In this document: one piece after another, positions 45,644 through 54,583 of the stretch | Layout: the number at the start of each line of letters is the position of its first letter | Numbering within the stretch: the stretch's first letter is position 1 | Assembly (NCBI GenBank): GCA_964505385.1 | Contig: CAZDIA010000013.1 | Span: 14,491-78,490 of the forward strand | Direction of reading: 5' to 3' | Origin: SLJN01 sp964505385 | GTDB lineage: Bacteria; Bacteroidota; Rhodothermia; Balneolales; Natronogracilivirgulaceae | Length of the DNA: 64,000 bases | Made by a program: the position numbers and the translations under genes | The notes under the pieces: model-generated | Told to the model about the DNA's origin: nothing | What the model saw: only the letters and a program-made list of their open reading frames with translations | Databases searched by the model: none

Positions 45644-46228
45644 GTGCAACGAATTCCCAACATATTAAGTGTTTCCCGTATCGTCCTTGCTCCACTTTTT
45701 GTGGTCATGTATATCCAGGATGCCCTGCTGTGGTCGTCGCTGAGCATTGCTGTATTTGCCATAGCGGCTGTTACCGATTATTTCGATGGATACATTGCCC
45801 GCAATTATGCGGCCGGATCAAAGACCGGTGTGTTTTTGGATCCCCTCGCCGATAAGTTCCTTACATTTGCCGGCTTTATATGTTTGCCTTTCATATCCTC
45901 TGAACAGTTCCCTTGGTGGGCTATCATCCTGATTGTTCTGCGCGATATTTTTGTTACACTGCTACGGTTATGGGCCGACCGCCAGGGTATGGAAATGCGA
46001 ACCAGTGTTTCAGCGAAAGCGAAAACTTTTTCCCAGATGCTCTTTCTATATATCGTGCTTCTGATTGGTGTTTTTGTACAAGCCGAGGTAACTATCGGTG
46101 AATACAGCCGCCAATTGCTGAACACCGGGATACTGGAATGGGTGTTTTATCTGGTCACCTTTATCACAGTTTATACCGGTGTGGAATACGCCTGGGTGAA
46201 CAGAAACTTATTCACTAAACAAAAATGA
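45644..46228 (+). CDS. pgsA: CDP-diacylglycerol-glycerol-3-phosphate phosphatidyltransferase
   Basis: Makes phosphatidylglycerol phosphate for the membrane. The CDP-alcohol transferase motif DG-x2-AR-x8-G-x3-D-x3-D is complete in FDGYIARNYAAGSKTGVFLD with PLADK following. The 194-residue protein has several hydrophobic helices. The frame is open far upstream (to 45113, over cinA), but the family N-terminus (IPNILSVSRIV) is reached from the GTG at 45644. It overlaps pgpA by 4 bases. Confidence 0.93.
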   Translation: MQRIPNILSVSRIVLAPLFVVMYIQDALLWSSLSIAVFAIAAVTDYFDGYIARNYAAGSKTGVFLDPLADKFLTFAGFICLPFISSEQFPWWAIILIVLRDIFVTLLRLWADRQGMEMRTSVSAKAKTFSQMLFLYIVLLIGVFVQAEVTIGEYSRQLLNTGILEWVFYLVTFITVYTGVEYAWVNRNLFTKQK

Positions 46229-46701
46229 CGTTTGCATCACGGATAGCAATTTGGGCCGGAAGTGGATTTGGGATCGGATTTCTGCCTTTTGCGCCGGGCA
46301 CCTGGGGCAGCCTTCTTGCCCTTCCGCTGGTTTGGATATGCTACACATGGGGGGGATTATTAACTCTTGCATTTTTTACTATAGCAACATGTTTGATTTC
46401 CTGGTGGACAACGGCCCCTTTTGAAAAAGTTTACGGTGAGGATCCCGGCCCTTTGGTAATGGATGAAATCGCCGGCCAGAGCTTTTGTTTGCTGCTTCTC
46501 TTTGCTTTTTGGAACACGGAACAAGCAATATTTACTTATACCGCCGGCTTCCTTTTTTTCCGGTTGTTTGATATCACCAAAATACTCGGATCAGAGAGTC
46601 TTCAGCGCATTGGAGGAGGTGCCGGAGTGCTTCTGGATGATCTGCTGGCGGGATTTTATGCGCATTTGGCGACCGGAATTGTTATCTTGATATTTATATA
46701 A
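46225..46701 (+). CDS. pgpA: Phosphatidylglycerophosphatase A
   Basis: Removes the phosphate from phosphatidylglycerol phosphate, the step after PgsA. The 158-residue membrane protein has the family motifs GFLPFAPGTWGSLLALP and PLVMDEIAGQ, with the Asp/Glu pair of the active site. The ATG overlaps the pgsA stop, so the enzymes are made together. Confidence 0.94.
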   Translation: MTFASRIAIWAGSGFGIGFLPFAPGTWGSLLALPLVWICYTWGGLLTLAFFTIATCLISWWTTAPFEKVYGEDPGPLVMDEIAGQSFCLLLLFAFWNTEQAIFTYTAGFLFFRLFDITKILGSESLQRIGGGAGVLLDDLLAGFYAHLATGIVILIFI

Positions 46702-46825
46702 AGCAAAATTTAATTGATATAACCACATTTCGGATGATGGGCTAAGTGGCAAAAACAACTTGCCTGGCCACCATTGGCATATCAACCAAAATCCAATTAC
46801 CAATTATTATCTGTAAAAAAACACA

Positions 46826-46947
46826 AAGTGCCCTAAGAAAACGCCAAGATAAGGCGTGTGAAGTCCCAAAAAGCGCAGTTTACACAACGTACACGAGCAT
46901 TTTTGGGGCAAGCGGAACGAAGATATTGGCGTTTTCTTAGAGGCACT
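46826..46947. repeat. Palindromic repeat family P, copy 3
   Basis: A 122-bp element, in the orientation of copy 2. Outer arms aagtgcc and ggcact, then aagaaaacgcca and tggcgttttctt, are reverse complements. The inner loop is longer (about 30 bases more) and diverged. It lies in the 356-base gap between pgpA and pyrE; the rest of that gap holds nothing I recognise. Confidence 0.75.
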
Positions 46948-47057
46948 AATTATTTTCAGATTATCCGGGCGGCGATATGAGAGTACTCAAAGTTTGAAGT
47001 ACAATTTATATAAATAAGAGATATTAAAATGCCGGATTTAGCAAATTTCATAAATTT

Positions 47058-47729
47058 ATGACACAAACGCAGTCAACATCTTATTCACTGATTGACAAGG
47101 ACTTCGCAGAAGAGCTTGCACTATCATTATTGGAAATACGGGCAGTGGTTCTTGAACCCAATACTCCTTTTACCTGGACAAGCGGGTGGCGATCTCCCAT
47201 ATACTGTGACAACCGCCTCACCATGCTCTACCCTGATCTGCGCAGCCGGATGGCAAATACTTTTGCCGGTTTTATTCGTGAAAACCACCCGGATATCACG
47301 GTTATCACTGGAACATCGACAGCCGGTATTCCCCATACTGCATGGATTGCAGAGCGGTTGAACATGCCGATGTCATATGTAAGAGCAAAAGCCAAAGGCC
47401 ACGGCATGGGCAATCAGATAGAAGGACGGGTTAAAAAGGGGGAGCACACCGTAGTTGTTGAAGACCTGATATCCACGGGTGGTTCCGCCCTTTCCGTTAT
47501 TGAAGCCCTGGAATTTATCGGAGCCAGAGTGGAAGGTTTGTTAACTATTTTCACCTACGGTTTTGATGTCGCTCACAATGCATTGGAAGAGGCAGAGGTG
47601 AAAGTTAATTGTCTTACCGACTATTCTACTTTGATTTCCGTTGCATCAGAACACGGTTATGTAAATAGTTCGGACATTGAACTTTTAAACCGTTGGCGAA
47701 AGAATCCCGATACCTGGCCCAAATCTTGA
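47058..47729 (+). CDS. pyrE: Orotate phosphoribosyltransferase
   Basis: Joins orotate and PRPP to orotidine-5'-phosphate in pyrimidine synthesis. The PRPP motif is VVVEDLISTGGSA; the hood segment TWTSGWRSPIYCDNR and YVRAKAKGHGMGNQIEG are typical for the family. Its 223 residues are a normal length. The next gene begins at its stop codon. Confidence 0.95.
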   Translation: MTQTQSTSYSLIDKDFAEELALSLLEIRAVVLEPNTPFTWTSGWRSPIYCDNRLTMLYPDLRSRMANTFAGFIRENHPDITVITGTSTAGIPHTAWIAERLNMPMSYVRAKAKGHGMGNQIEGRVKKGEHTVVVEDLISTGGSALSVIEALEFIGARVEGLLTIFTYGFDVAHNALEEAEVKVNCLTDYSTLISVASEHGYVNSSDIELLNRWRKNPDTWPKS

Positions 47730-48196
47730 ATAAGAAAAACAGTTTACAAAACCATAACGAGTTACAGCAATTTTGGGGGTTATCCCGTTTGCTGATGATG
47801 GGGATGGTGCAGCGATTTAATCACAATGTCAGAAGATATAGTTCTTCAAATAACGCACCTGAAGAAAACCCCGCGAAGCTGTTAAGTGACATACTCTACC
47901 AGACTTACGTGTTTCGAAATAGTCTGGCAACCATCGAGCAGCAATCTCAGAGTGGTGGCGCTTTATTAGTAATCGGACAAAAAATTCATCATCTGCTGTA
48001 TCGTTTACATCACCGGCTGCTTGATTTCGATGCTGATGAAATTGCCGCCCTCATACCGGAAATTGACGAACAACTCAGTTTCTGGAATCCTGAACTGGAT
48101 TCACCTGAGTTTTTGGAGGCGGATCAAAACACGATTGAACAGAGCATCAACAAACTGCAGGAACTTCGTGTTCAGTTGAATAACCAGCTGAATTGA
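47726..48196 (+). CDS. Hypothetical helical protein after pyrE
   Basis: A 156-residue soluble helical protein, starting at TTG 47726, which overlaps the pyrE stop (TTGA). An earlier TTG at 47693 would lie inside pyrE. It is rich in Gln, Leu and His and has repeated helical stretches (LLSDILYQTYVFRNSLATIEQ, IEQSINKLQELRVQLNNQLN is the end). I do not recognise the family. The tight coupling suggests a role linked to, or at least co-expressed with, pyrE and perhaps miaB. Confidence 0.55.
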   Translation: MNKKNSLQNHNELQQFWGLSRLLMMGMVQRFNHNVRRYSSSNNAPEENPAKLLSDILYQTYVFRNSLATIEQQSQSGGALLVIGQKIHHLLYRLHHRLLDFDADEIAALIPEIDEQLSFWNPELDSPEFLEADQNTIEQSINKLQELRVQLNNQLN

Positions 48197-48284
48197 TTGG
48201 CTGAACTTTGTATAATTTGTCACTATTTTTATTAGTTGTGTCGTTTTCTACATAATTCCCAAAACCAAAAAACTTTAGATCGAC

Positions 48285-49646
48285 GTGAGTTCACGCAAAT
48301 TTTTTATTGAAACATACGGCTGTCAGATGAATTTCGCAGATTCCGAAATCGTCAACTCGATCCTTATGGATCAGGGGATGGAACCTGTGAATCAGCCTGA
48401 AGATGCCAGCCTGATCTTCATCAACACATGCTCCATTCGCGATAACGCTGAACGTAAAATATGGGACCGCCTTAAGTATTTCAGATCTGTGAAACGAAAA
48501 CGTGACGGTGACCTGACGGTAGGCGTTCTCGGATGCATGGCTGAGCGTGTCCGCGAAAAGTTTCTGGAAAAAGAAAAACTCGTCGATCTGGTTGTTGGAC
48601 CCGATGCCTATCGTGAGCTGCCCAAACTGCTGGAAGAAGTTGAAGGAGGACAAAAAGCGGTAAATGTAATCCTTTCCCAGGAAGAAACTTACGCTGATAT
48701 TGCTCCGGTACGAACAACCGGGAATGGCGTTAGCGCTTTTGTTTCAATTATGCGCGGGTGCGACAATATGTGCGCGTTCTGCGTGGTTCCATTTACGCGC
48801 GGACGAGAGCGTAGCCGACCGATTTCCAGCATCCTGGAAGAAGTGCAGGCGTTAAGCGAACAGGGCTATAAAGAAGTAACATTGCTCGGGCAGAATGTGA
48901 ACTCATACAATGATAACGGGCATTCGTTTGCAGAGTTGATTGATCGTGCTGCACAAATTGATCCCGAAATCCGGTTTCGGTTTTCCTCTCCGCATCCCAA
49001 AGATTTTCCGGAAGAACTTCTGGAAGTGATCCGTGATCGCCATAATGTTTGCAACTACATTCATATTCCGGCGCAATCCGGCAATGATGAAGTGCTAAGG
49101 CGAATGAATCGCCCGTACACTCGAGAAGAGTATCTGAATTTAGTAGACAAAATGCGGGAAATGATTCCCGGAGTTAGTTTATCAACAGATATAATCGCGG
49201 GCTTTTGCGGCGAAACGGAAGAACAGCATCAGGATACAGTAAACCTGATGAAGGAGGTCAAATATTCCCTTGCCTACATGTTCGCATATTCCGAACGTGA
49301 GCGTACCTACGCATCCCGTAAGTTTGAAGATGATGTTCCGGAAGAGGTAAAAAAACGCCGGCTTTCTGAGATCATCAACGCTCAGATGGAAACGGCAAAA
49401 GAATTGAATCAAACTGAACATGGAAAGCGGCATATTGTTCTTGTGGAAGGTCCCAGCAAAAAGGATAAAACCCAACTTTGCGGAAGAACGGATACCAATA
49501 AAATGACTATCCTTGATGATAAAGGATATGAAAAAGGCGATTATGTAGAAGTTGAAATCACCGGTTCGACTTCCGCAACACTTTTGGGTGAAGCCAGGCG
49601 CAAGGTTACTCTATCAGAAATGAATTCCGAACCGGTAATTGCTTAA
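48285..49646 (+). CDS. miaB: tRNA-2-methylthio-N6-dimethylallyladenosine synthase
   Basis: A radical SAM methylthiotransferase that modifies A37 of tRNAs reading UNN codons. The N-terminal domain holds the three auxiliary-cluster cysteines (TYGCQMN, NTCSIRDNAE, GVLGCMAE), the central domain the radical SAM CxxxCxxC in GCDNMCAFCVV, and the C-terminus a TRAM domain. The length of 453 residues is normal. It starts with GTG and heads a run with the sigma-54 activator, lptE and a TPR gene. Confidence 0.96.
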   Translation: MSSRKFFIETYGCQMNFADSEIVNSILMDQGMEPVNQPEDASLIFINTCSIRDNAERKIWDRLKYFRSVKRKRDGDLTVGVLGCMAERVREKFLEKEKLVDLVVGPDAYRELPKLLEEVEGGQKAVNVILSQEETYADIAPVRTTGNGVSAFVSIMRGCDNMCAFCVVPFTRGRERSRPISSILEEVQALSEQGYKEVTLLGQNVNSYNDNGHSFAELIDRAAQIDPEIRFRFSSPHPKDFPEELLEVIRDRHNVCNYIHIPAQSGNDEVLRRMNRPYTREEYLNLVDKMREMIPGVSLSTDIIAGFCGETEEQHQDTVNLMKEVKYSLAYMFAYSERERTYASRKFEDDVPEEVKKRRLSEIINAQMETAKELNQTEHGKRHIVLVEGPSKKDKTQLCGRTDTNKMTILDDKGYEKGDYVEVEITGSTSATLLGEARRKVTLSEMNSEPVIA

Positions 49647-49675
49647 CAGCGCAATCTAACTGAATTGAAATACTT

Positions 49676-50980
49676 GTGGATACGAAACAGATTCAAGAGC
49701 GATTTGGAATTATCGGAGAGTCTCCGGTAATAAAGCAGGTTATTGATAAAATTAAACAGGTCGCTCCTACCGAGATTTCAGTTTTACTGCAGGGTGAAAG
49801 CGGAGTGGGAAAAGACCTTGTGGCCCGCGCTATTCACGGACTCAGCCACCGCCACAAAGAAAATCTGATGATTGTCAATTGCGGCGCCATCCCGGAAGGC
49901 ATCATTGAAAGTGAACTGTTTGGCCATGAAAAAGGATCGTTTACCGGAGCCCATGAAGGCCGTATGGGATATTTTGAGAAAGCCCATAACGGAACCATTT
50001 TTCTTGATGAAATTGCTGAAACCCCCAAAAATCTTCAGGTTAAGCTATTAAGAGTACTTGAAAACGGAGAGTATTACCGTGTAGGCTCAAGTAAGGTTCG
50101 CAAAGTTAATGTGCGGGTAATTGCGGCTACGAATAAGGATTTGTATACCTATGTAGAAGAGGGTAAGTTCCGGGAAGATCTGTACTATCGCCTGGATACG
50201 GTCAATATCCGGGTTCCGCCACTTCGGGAACGCACAGAAGACATCATTCTCATTTTCAGAAAGTTTGTTTCTGAGTTTGCCGCACGCTACGATTCAGTAT
50301 TCCGGGGATTTTCAGATGAAGCACGTGAGCTGCTGACATCATACCGGTGGCCGGGAAATATACGGGAGTTGCGTAATGTGGCCGAACAGCTGGCGGTTCT
50401 GGAAAAGTCTCAGTTTGTCACCAAAGAGACTCTACAAAAATATCTTAAAGGAAGGCAACAACAGGGTTCTACAGATCATCTTCCGATGATTTACGATGCC
50501 GAAGATGCAAAAGAAAACAGCCGCCACGGCAGGTCTTCATATGAGGACTTTCAATTTGTTTACCGTGCATTGCTGGATATGCGGGGTGAAATTGGAGAGC
50601 TAAAACGAATGCTTGGCCAATTTCTCTATAGCAATATTCAACGTGCAGATTCAGGTAGTGTCAGAAAAGAACCATATTTGCTAAATCCGCCGGCATCTCC
50701 AGGTATCGATGATACAGACTCCTCTGATGTGCTTGATGAAAATCTGGAAGTTCCGCTTGAAAAAACGGCTTCAAGAGAATCTTCCGGACGCAGTCATCCT
50801 CATCAGGATCTTGTCGATTTTTTTAATCAGGAAGAATTGCCTTCTATTGAAGAAACGGAAAAGCTTTTAATCAAAAAAGCGTTAAATAAATATGAGGGCA
50901 ACAGGCGTAAAGCCTCCAAAGCTCTCGGGATGAGTGAACGAACCCTATACAGAAAAATTGACCACTATGGTTTGGTATAA
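49676..50980 (+). CDS. Sigma-54-dependent transcription activator without receiver domain
   Basis: A 434-residue AAA+ enhancer-binding protein that would remodel sigma-54 RNA polymerase. It begins directly with the ATPase: Walker A GESGVGKD (40-47), the sigma-54 contact loop GSFTGA (87-92, Ala to Ser in the usual GAFTGA) and FLDEIAE for Walker B. A linker of about 110 residues, probably disordered, leads to a C-terminal Fis-type helix-turn-helix (YEGNRRKASKALGMSERTLYRKIDHYGL). No response-regulator, GAF or PAS part is seen, so signal control must differ from NtrC. It overlaps lptE, as does no other regulator in the window. Confidence 0.9.
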   Translation: MDTKQIQERFGIIGESPVIKQVIDKIKQVAPTEISVLLQGESGVGKDLVARAIHGLSHRHKENLMIVNCGAIPEGIIESELFGHEKGSFTGAHEGRMGYFEKAHNGTIFLDEIAETPKNLQVKLLRVLENGEYYRVGSSKVRKVNVRVIAATNKDLYTYVEEGKFREDLYYRLDTVNIRVPPLRERTEDIILIFRKFVSEFAARYDSVFRGFSDEARELLTSYRWPGNIRELRNVAEQLAVLEKSQFVTKETLQKYLKGRQQQGSTDHLPMIYDAEDAKENSRHGRSSYEDFQFVYRALLDMRGEIGELKRMLGQFLYSNIQRADSGSVRKEPYLLNPPASPGIDDTDSSDVLDENLEVPLEKTASRESSGRSHPHQDLVDFFNQEELPSIEETEKLLIKKALNKYEGNRRKASKALGMSERTLYRKIDHYGLV

Positions 50981-51482
50981 GTCAACTATTGTGGCATTAT
51001 TGATATGCCTGGTGACTTTGCCCGGATGTTTGAGGTATGGATTTACCGGAATCAATATACCGTCAGAAATCCGAACTGTATATATTCCGTTTTTTCCGGA
51101 TCAATCCGGCAGTGGTCTTGGTGATCTGAGTGATAACCTGAATCAGGCACTTGTTAATCGGTTTGTGAATCAAAGCCGGCTGAATTTAACCAGTAATTCA
51201 GCTAATGCTGATATGTTACTGGAAGGGGAAATCCGCGATTACAGCAATGAACCGTTCAGTGTAGCAGATGATCGTCGTGCGGAATTAAATCGAGTTACCA
51301 TAAGAGTGCGCGCAGAAGCACGATTTGCCGACAATGACTCCCCGGAATGGGATAAGACCTTTACAGGCACTTTTGAATATGACCCCACCGAAGCTGGCGC
51401 AGATGGTGAGATAGACGCAGCATTCCAGGCCATGGAGGATCTCGCGGATGATATGTTTAATGACGCTCTTGGTGACTGGTAA
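50967..51482 (+). CDS. lptE: LPS-assembly lipoprotein LptE
   Basis: A 171-residue lipoprotein with a signal ending TLPGC (Cys 21). The domain YGFTGINIPSEIRTVYIPFFPDQSG and SGLGDLSDNLNQALVNRFVNQSRLNL matches the LptE family, which plugs LptD and helps place lipopolysaccharide in the outer membrane. The start at ATG 50967 is within the 3' end of the activator gene, 14 bases overlapping. An upstream in-frame ATG at 50934 would add 11 residues without a signal. Confidence 0.88.
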   Translation: MVWYKSTIVALLICLVTLPGCLRYGFTGINIPSEIRTVYIPFFPDQSGSGLGDLSDNLNQALVNRFVNQSRLNLTSNSANADMLLEGEIRDYSNEPFSVADDRRAELNRVTIRVRAEARFADNDSPEWDKTFTGTFEYDPTEAGADGEIDAAFQAMEDLADDMFNDALGDW

Positions 51483-51605
51483 GCAAGTTATCTGAAGAGC
51501 TTCAGGTTAGCTTTCCTCTCGGTTACTGAGCATTCTTTTTTTCTTGTTGAAGAATGGGTTGTAGCTGTGGTATATTGGATCACCATAAACCACAATTATC
51601 ATGGC

Positions 51606-52223
51606 ATGACAGATCATCTACCATTTCCAATACCTGAATCACTGAGAAGCTATGCAGAACAGTTTTCCAACCAGCCGGAGCGATCAATAGATCGATTGCG
51701 CTCTTTTTTAAAAAAACGGGGTCAGGATGCCGTAGGTCATATGTTACTCGCTTGGATGTACCTCCAAAACGGTCAGCAGGAAAACGCTATATCGGCAGCT
51801 ATGAAAGCAAAGCGCTATGCTCCCGGAAGCCCCTTTCTGGAGCACTATATTTTTTTCCTGCTTCATCCTGATCAGTTTGAAGCAACCTTGCCGGATATTT
51901 TAGAAGCTCAGAAGGAGAGCAAAAAATCAAACGCGCAAATTTCTGCCGATCTCGAAAAAATAATACATAAATTATCGGAAAAGCGCGGTACAGTAGTTAA
52001 CAATCCAGACGAATCGCCAATGAGTGAGGAGGAGGATCTCAGTAAACGGACTTCTTATATTCAGGATCTGGCTACTGAAACTCTTGCCAATATTTATCAA
52101 AAGCACGGCAAGTTCCAAGAGGCCATACGGGTATATGGAATGCTGAAACAGACCATTCCCGAACGAGCTGATGAGTTTGAGACAAAGATAAGTGAGCTGC
52201 GCCGGCAGATGGAAAATGAATAG
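51606..52223 (+). CDS. TPR-like helical protein
   Basis: A 205-residue soluble protein starting MTDHLPFPIPESL. It has tetratricopeptide-like helix pairs (LLAWMYLQNGQQENAISAAMKAKRYAPGS and LANIYQKHGKFQEAIRVYGMLKQTIPE) and a polar linker. A GTG at 51567 would add 13 residues. It is 123 bases after lptE. The function is unknown; an assembly or scaffolding role is the usual one for such repeats. Confidence 0.65.
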   Translation: MTDHLPFPIPESLRSYAEQFSNQPERSIDRLRSFLKKRGQDAVGHMLLAWMYLQNGQQENAISAAMKAKRYAPGSPFLEHYIFFLLHPDQFEATLPDILEAQKESKKSNAQISADLEKIIHKLSEKRGTVVNNPDESPMSEEEDLSKRTSYIQDLATETLANIYQKHGKFQEAIRVYGMLKQTIPERADEFETKISELRRQMENE

Positions 52224-52493
52224 TAGGGTTCGGGAATATTTAATTAATTTATAATTAAATAGTTGCCCATTGTCAAAAGCCCTCGGCATAATAGCATTCA
52301 TTATCGGTAACTTGTGCAAAAACCTACTGCATCGGCATTACAAGTTTTTGACAGAGGGCGAAGCCCTCTTCTCACCTCTCACCATAACCTGTCATTCTGA
52401 ATGCAGCAAAGCGGAATGACGAATCTCCTTGCATAGGGCTGCTCATTTGCCATCAATTGTTTGTGGCTAATTAGTTGTACTTCTTCAGATATC
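52224..52493. other. Intergenic region with a small inverted repeat
   Basis: AT-rich sequence after the TPR gene with no credible gene. At 52391-52420, gtcattctga and gcggaatgac form a palindrome-like motif with 'gaatctcc' after it, a type of short dispersed repeat that is common in Bacteroidota genomes (from memory, not searched). Confidence 0.45.
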
Positions 52494-52538
52494 AAAATAA
52501 AAAAGCCTGATAATATTGAACATTTTCAATATCACCAG
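52494..52538 (-). terminator. Terminator downstream of tRNA-Ser
   Basis: A 16-bp hairpin with two G-U pairs (gcctgataatattgaa and ttcaatatcaccaggc), followed on the minus strand by TTTTTTATTTT. Confidence 0.88.
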
Positions 52539-52545
52539 GCCTCAG

Positions 52546-52635
52546 CGGAGAGGGAGGGATTCGAACCCTCGAGGGAGCTATCAACCCCCTACTCCCTTAG
52601 CAGGGGAGCGCTTTCGACCGCTCAGCCACCTCTCC
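52546..52635 (-). tRNA. tRNA-Ser, anticodon GCU
   Basis: A 90-base tRNA. The acceptor stem GGAGAG pairs with CTCTCC, with G as discriminator. The anticodon loop CT-GCT-AA lies in the stem CTCCC/GGGAG. A long variable arm and the T arm with GGTTCGAATC follow. This decodes AGC and AGU. It lies 59 bases after hpt on the same strand and ends in a strong terminator. The CCA is not encoded. Confidence 0.97.
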
Positions 52636-52694
52636 GGTCGATAGATTAGTAAAGATACGAACAGCGTGCAGGTAAGTCAATATCAACGAAAAGA

Positions 52695-53249
52695 TTACTG
52701 CTTATCATTTAAGGCGTATATCTGTGCCAGGTTTCTACCTTCCTGGGCATAATCCATTCCATAACCCAGTACAAACCGGTTTGGAATCTCGAACCCCACG
52801 TAATCAATATTAACATCATACTTTGTTGCCACTTGTTTATGCAACAATGTAATTACCGATACTGATGCGGGATTATGCTGCTTCATCTTGTTAATCATAT
52901 AACTCATAGAAAGACCGGTATCGATGATGTCTTCAACAAGGATAATGTGCCGGTCGGTTACATCGGCATCAAGTTCTTTACGCTCGGTTACTTTTCCGGA
53001 TGATACCTTCTCATCGCCATAACTGCTCAGTTTGATAAAATCCACTTCGCAAGGTATCGTTAAGTGCCGCATCAAATCCGCCAGAAAAATGTAGGCTCCG
53101 TTAAGTATGCCTATCAAAATCGGACGCTTTTGTTTAAAGTCTGAGTCAAGCAATTTGCCTAACTCTGAAATTCTGCTGTCAATTTCTTCTTTGGAGATGT
53201 ACAGCTCAAATTTTTCATCATTACAAATAACGTGTTCCGGTATGTACAC
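52695..53249 (-). CDS. hpt: Hypoxanthine phosphoribosyltransferase
   Basis: Salvages hypoxanthine (and guanine) to IMP/GMP with PRPP. The 184-residue protein has the PRPP motif ILVEDIIDTGLSM, the flexible loop LSSYGDEKVSSGKV and the C-terminal DYVGFEIPNRFVLGYGMDY, which is typical of hypoxanthine-guanine phosphoribosyltransferases. It is 2 bases after tilS, a pairing that is common in bacteria. Confidence 0.95.
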   Translation of the reverse strand: MYIPEHVICNDEKFELYISKEEIDSRISELGKLLDSDFKQKRPILIGILNGAYIFLADLMRHLTIPCEVDFIKLSSYGDEKVSSGKVTERKELDADVTDRHIILVEDIIDTGLSMSYMINKMKQHNPASVSVITLLHKQVATKYDVNIDYVGFEIPNRFVLGYGMDYAQEGRNLAQIYALNDKQ

Positions 53250-53251
53250 GA

Positions 53252-54583
53252 CTAATCGGTTTTTGTTATCAATAAAACATTTTGAGTTCGGGGCTCACAC
53301 CGCACAGACTCCGCGATCACACCGGCCTGCTGATGTGAAGGTGGAAATATAACGGCACACAAGGTACGATCAAATGCCTGTATTACCAATGCCTCATTTT
53401 TTTCATAAGCTGATACTTTTGAATCAGTTAGCAGATCTGATACTTTTTTATGCCCTCGCATTCCAAGTGGTTGGATCCGGTCTCCGGGATTCCATGTTCG
53501 AAGTGTTAAGGGAAATTGAAGCCGTTGCCAGTTAAGCTGAAGATAATCTTCACCAAATTCGAGTTTTTCCGACTTTTTGAAATACCATCCTTCCAAAGTC
53601 CAACCCTTGGTAAGACGATCTTCCGCAAGTATTTCACTCCAGTAAGCACACTTTGCCGGGTTTGACTTTAAAACAAGATCATTCCGGTCAGTTTCGACAA
53701 TCAAATTGCCGGTGATTTGCAGATGTTTGCCGGTCTGCAGGTTTACAAGCTCTTCAAGCCGATGATACTGTGAACGTGCTACATCTTCATGGACATCATT
53801 CCTGCGTAACCACGCCGCAAAAACAGGTCTCCTCACAGCATCAGGTAGGTTCAGAAATTTATCGCGATCCAGAATATTGCGTTTTTTGAGAACCTGGTTG
53901 AGCAAGTAGCCGGACATCTGTTCGTATTCATCCGAATATTCTTCCAGTCGCAAAATATTCTCCTTCCAACCCGGTGTTAAGTGATCCAGCTTCCCGGCAA
54001 GCTCATTTCGAATCAGGTTCCGGGCAAAACCACTTGTGAGATTGGAGCTATCCAGCGAGTGAGGAATGTCGTGTTTTTCAATCCAGGCCTGAATCTCATC
54101 CTTGCTGACACTTAAAAGCGGTCTGCCGATATTTTGCCATCGCTCAGAAATACCCGTCCAGGAAGAAGGATGACCGCCACGAAGAATTTTGAGCAATATG
54201 GTTTCAAGCTGATCCTCCCGGTGATGTGCTACCGCTATTAATTCCGCATCGTATTTCTGAAATAATTCCTCAAAAAAACGGTACCGTACTTCCCTTGCCC
54301 AATTCTGAAAGTTTCCGGCAGCATCTTCCGGTTTTACCTTTTTCGCTTCGAATTGAAGTTTTTGGCTACGGCAGTAATCTTCTACAATCTTTTGATCCCG
54401 CTCTGACTCCTCACCTCTCTTCTGATAGTTCACATGCGCTGCCACCGGCTTGCATCCTGCATTATACATCAGGTGCAGCAGAGCCATAGAATCGGGTCCA
54501 CCGCTGCAACCTACAATTACACGGGCACCGTGCGAAATATCATTTTCTATCAGCCAGTCATTAATTTGTTTCTGCAAATCCAT
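53252..54583 (-). CDS. tilS: tRNA(Ile)-lysidine synthase
   Basis: Turns C34 of tRNA-Ile(CAU) into lysidine with ATP and lysine, so that AUA is read correctly. The PP-loop SGGPDS (27-32) is followed by the adenylation domain with VAHHREDQLETILLKILRG. The 443 residues include the C-terminal TilS substrate-binding domains (RTWNPGDRIQPLGMRGHKKVSDLLTD). The start overlaps the end of birA by 23 bases. The order birA, tilS, hpt forms one operon. Confidence 0.95.
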   Translation of the reverse strand: MDLQKQINDWLIENDISHGARVIVGCSGGPDSMALLHLMYNAGCKPVAAHVNYQKRGEESERDQKIVEDYCRSQKLQFEAKKVKPEDAAGNFQNWAREVRYRFFEELFQKYDAELIAVAHHREDQLETILLKILRGGHPSSWTGISERWQNIGRPLLSVSKDEIQAWIEKHDIPHSLDSSNLTSGFARNLIRNELAGKLDHLTPGWKENILRLEEYSDEYEQMSGYLLNQVLKKRNILDRDKFLNLPDAVRRPVFAAWLRRNDVHEDVARSQYHRLEELVNLQTGKHLQITGNLIVETDRNDLVLKSNPAKCAYWSEILAEDRLTKGWTLEGWYFKKSEKLEFGEDYLQLNWQRLQFPLTLRTWNPGDRIQPLGMRGHKKVSDLLTDSKVSAYEKNEALVIQAFDRTLCAVIFPPSHQQAGVIAESVRCEPRTQNVLLITKTD

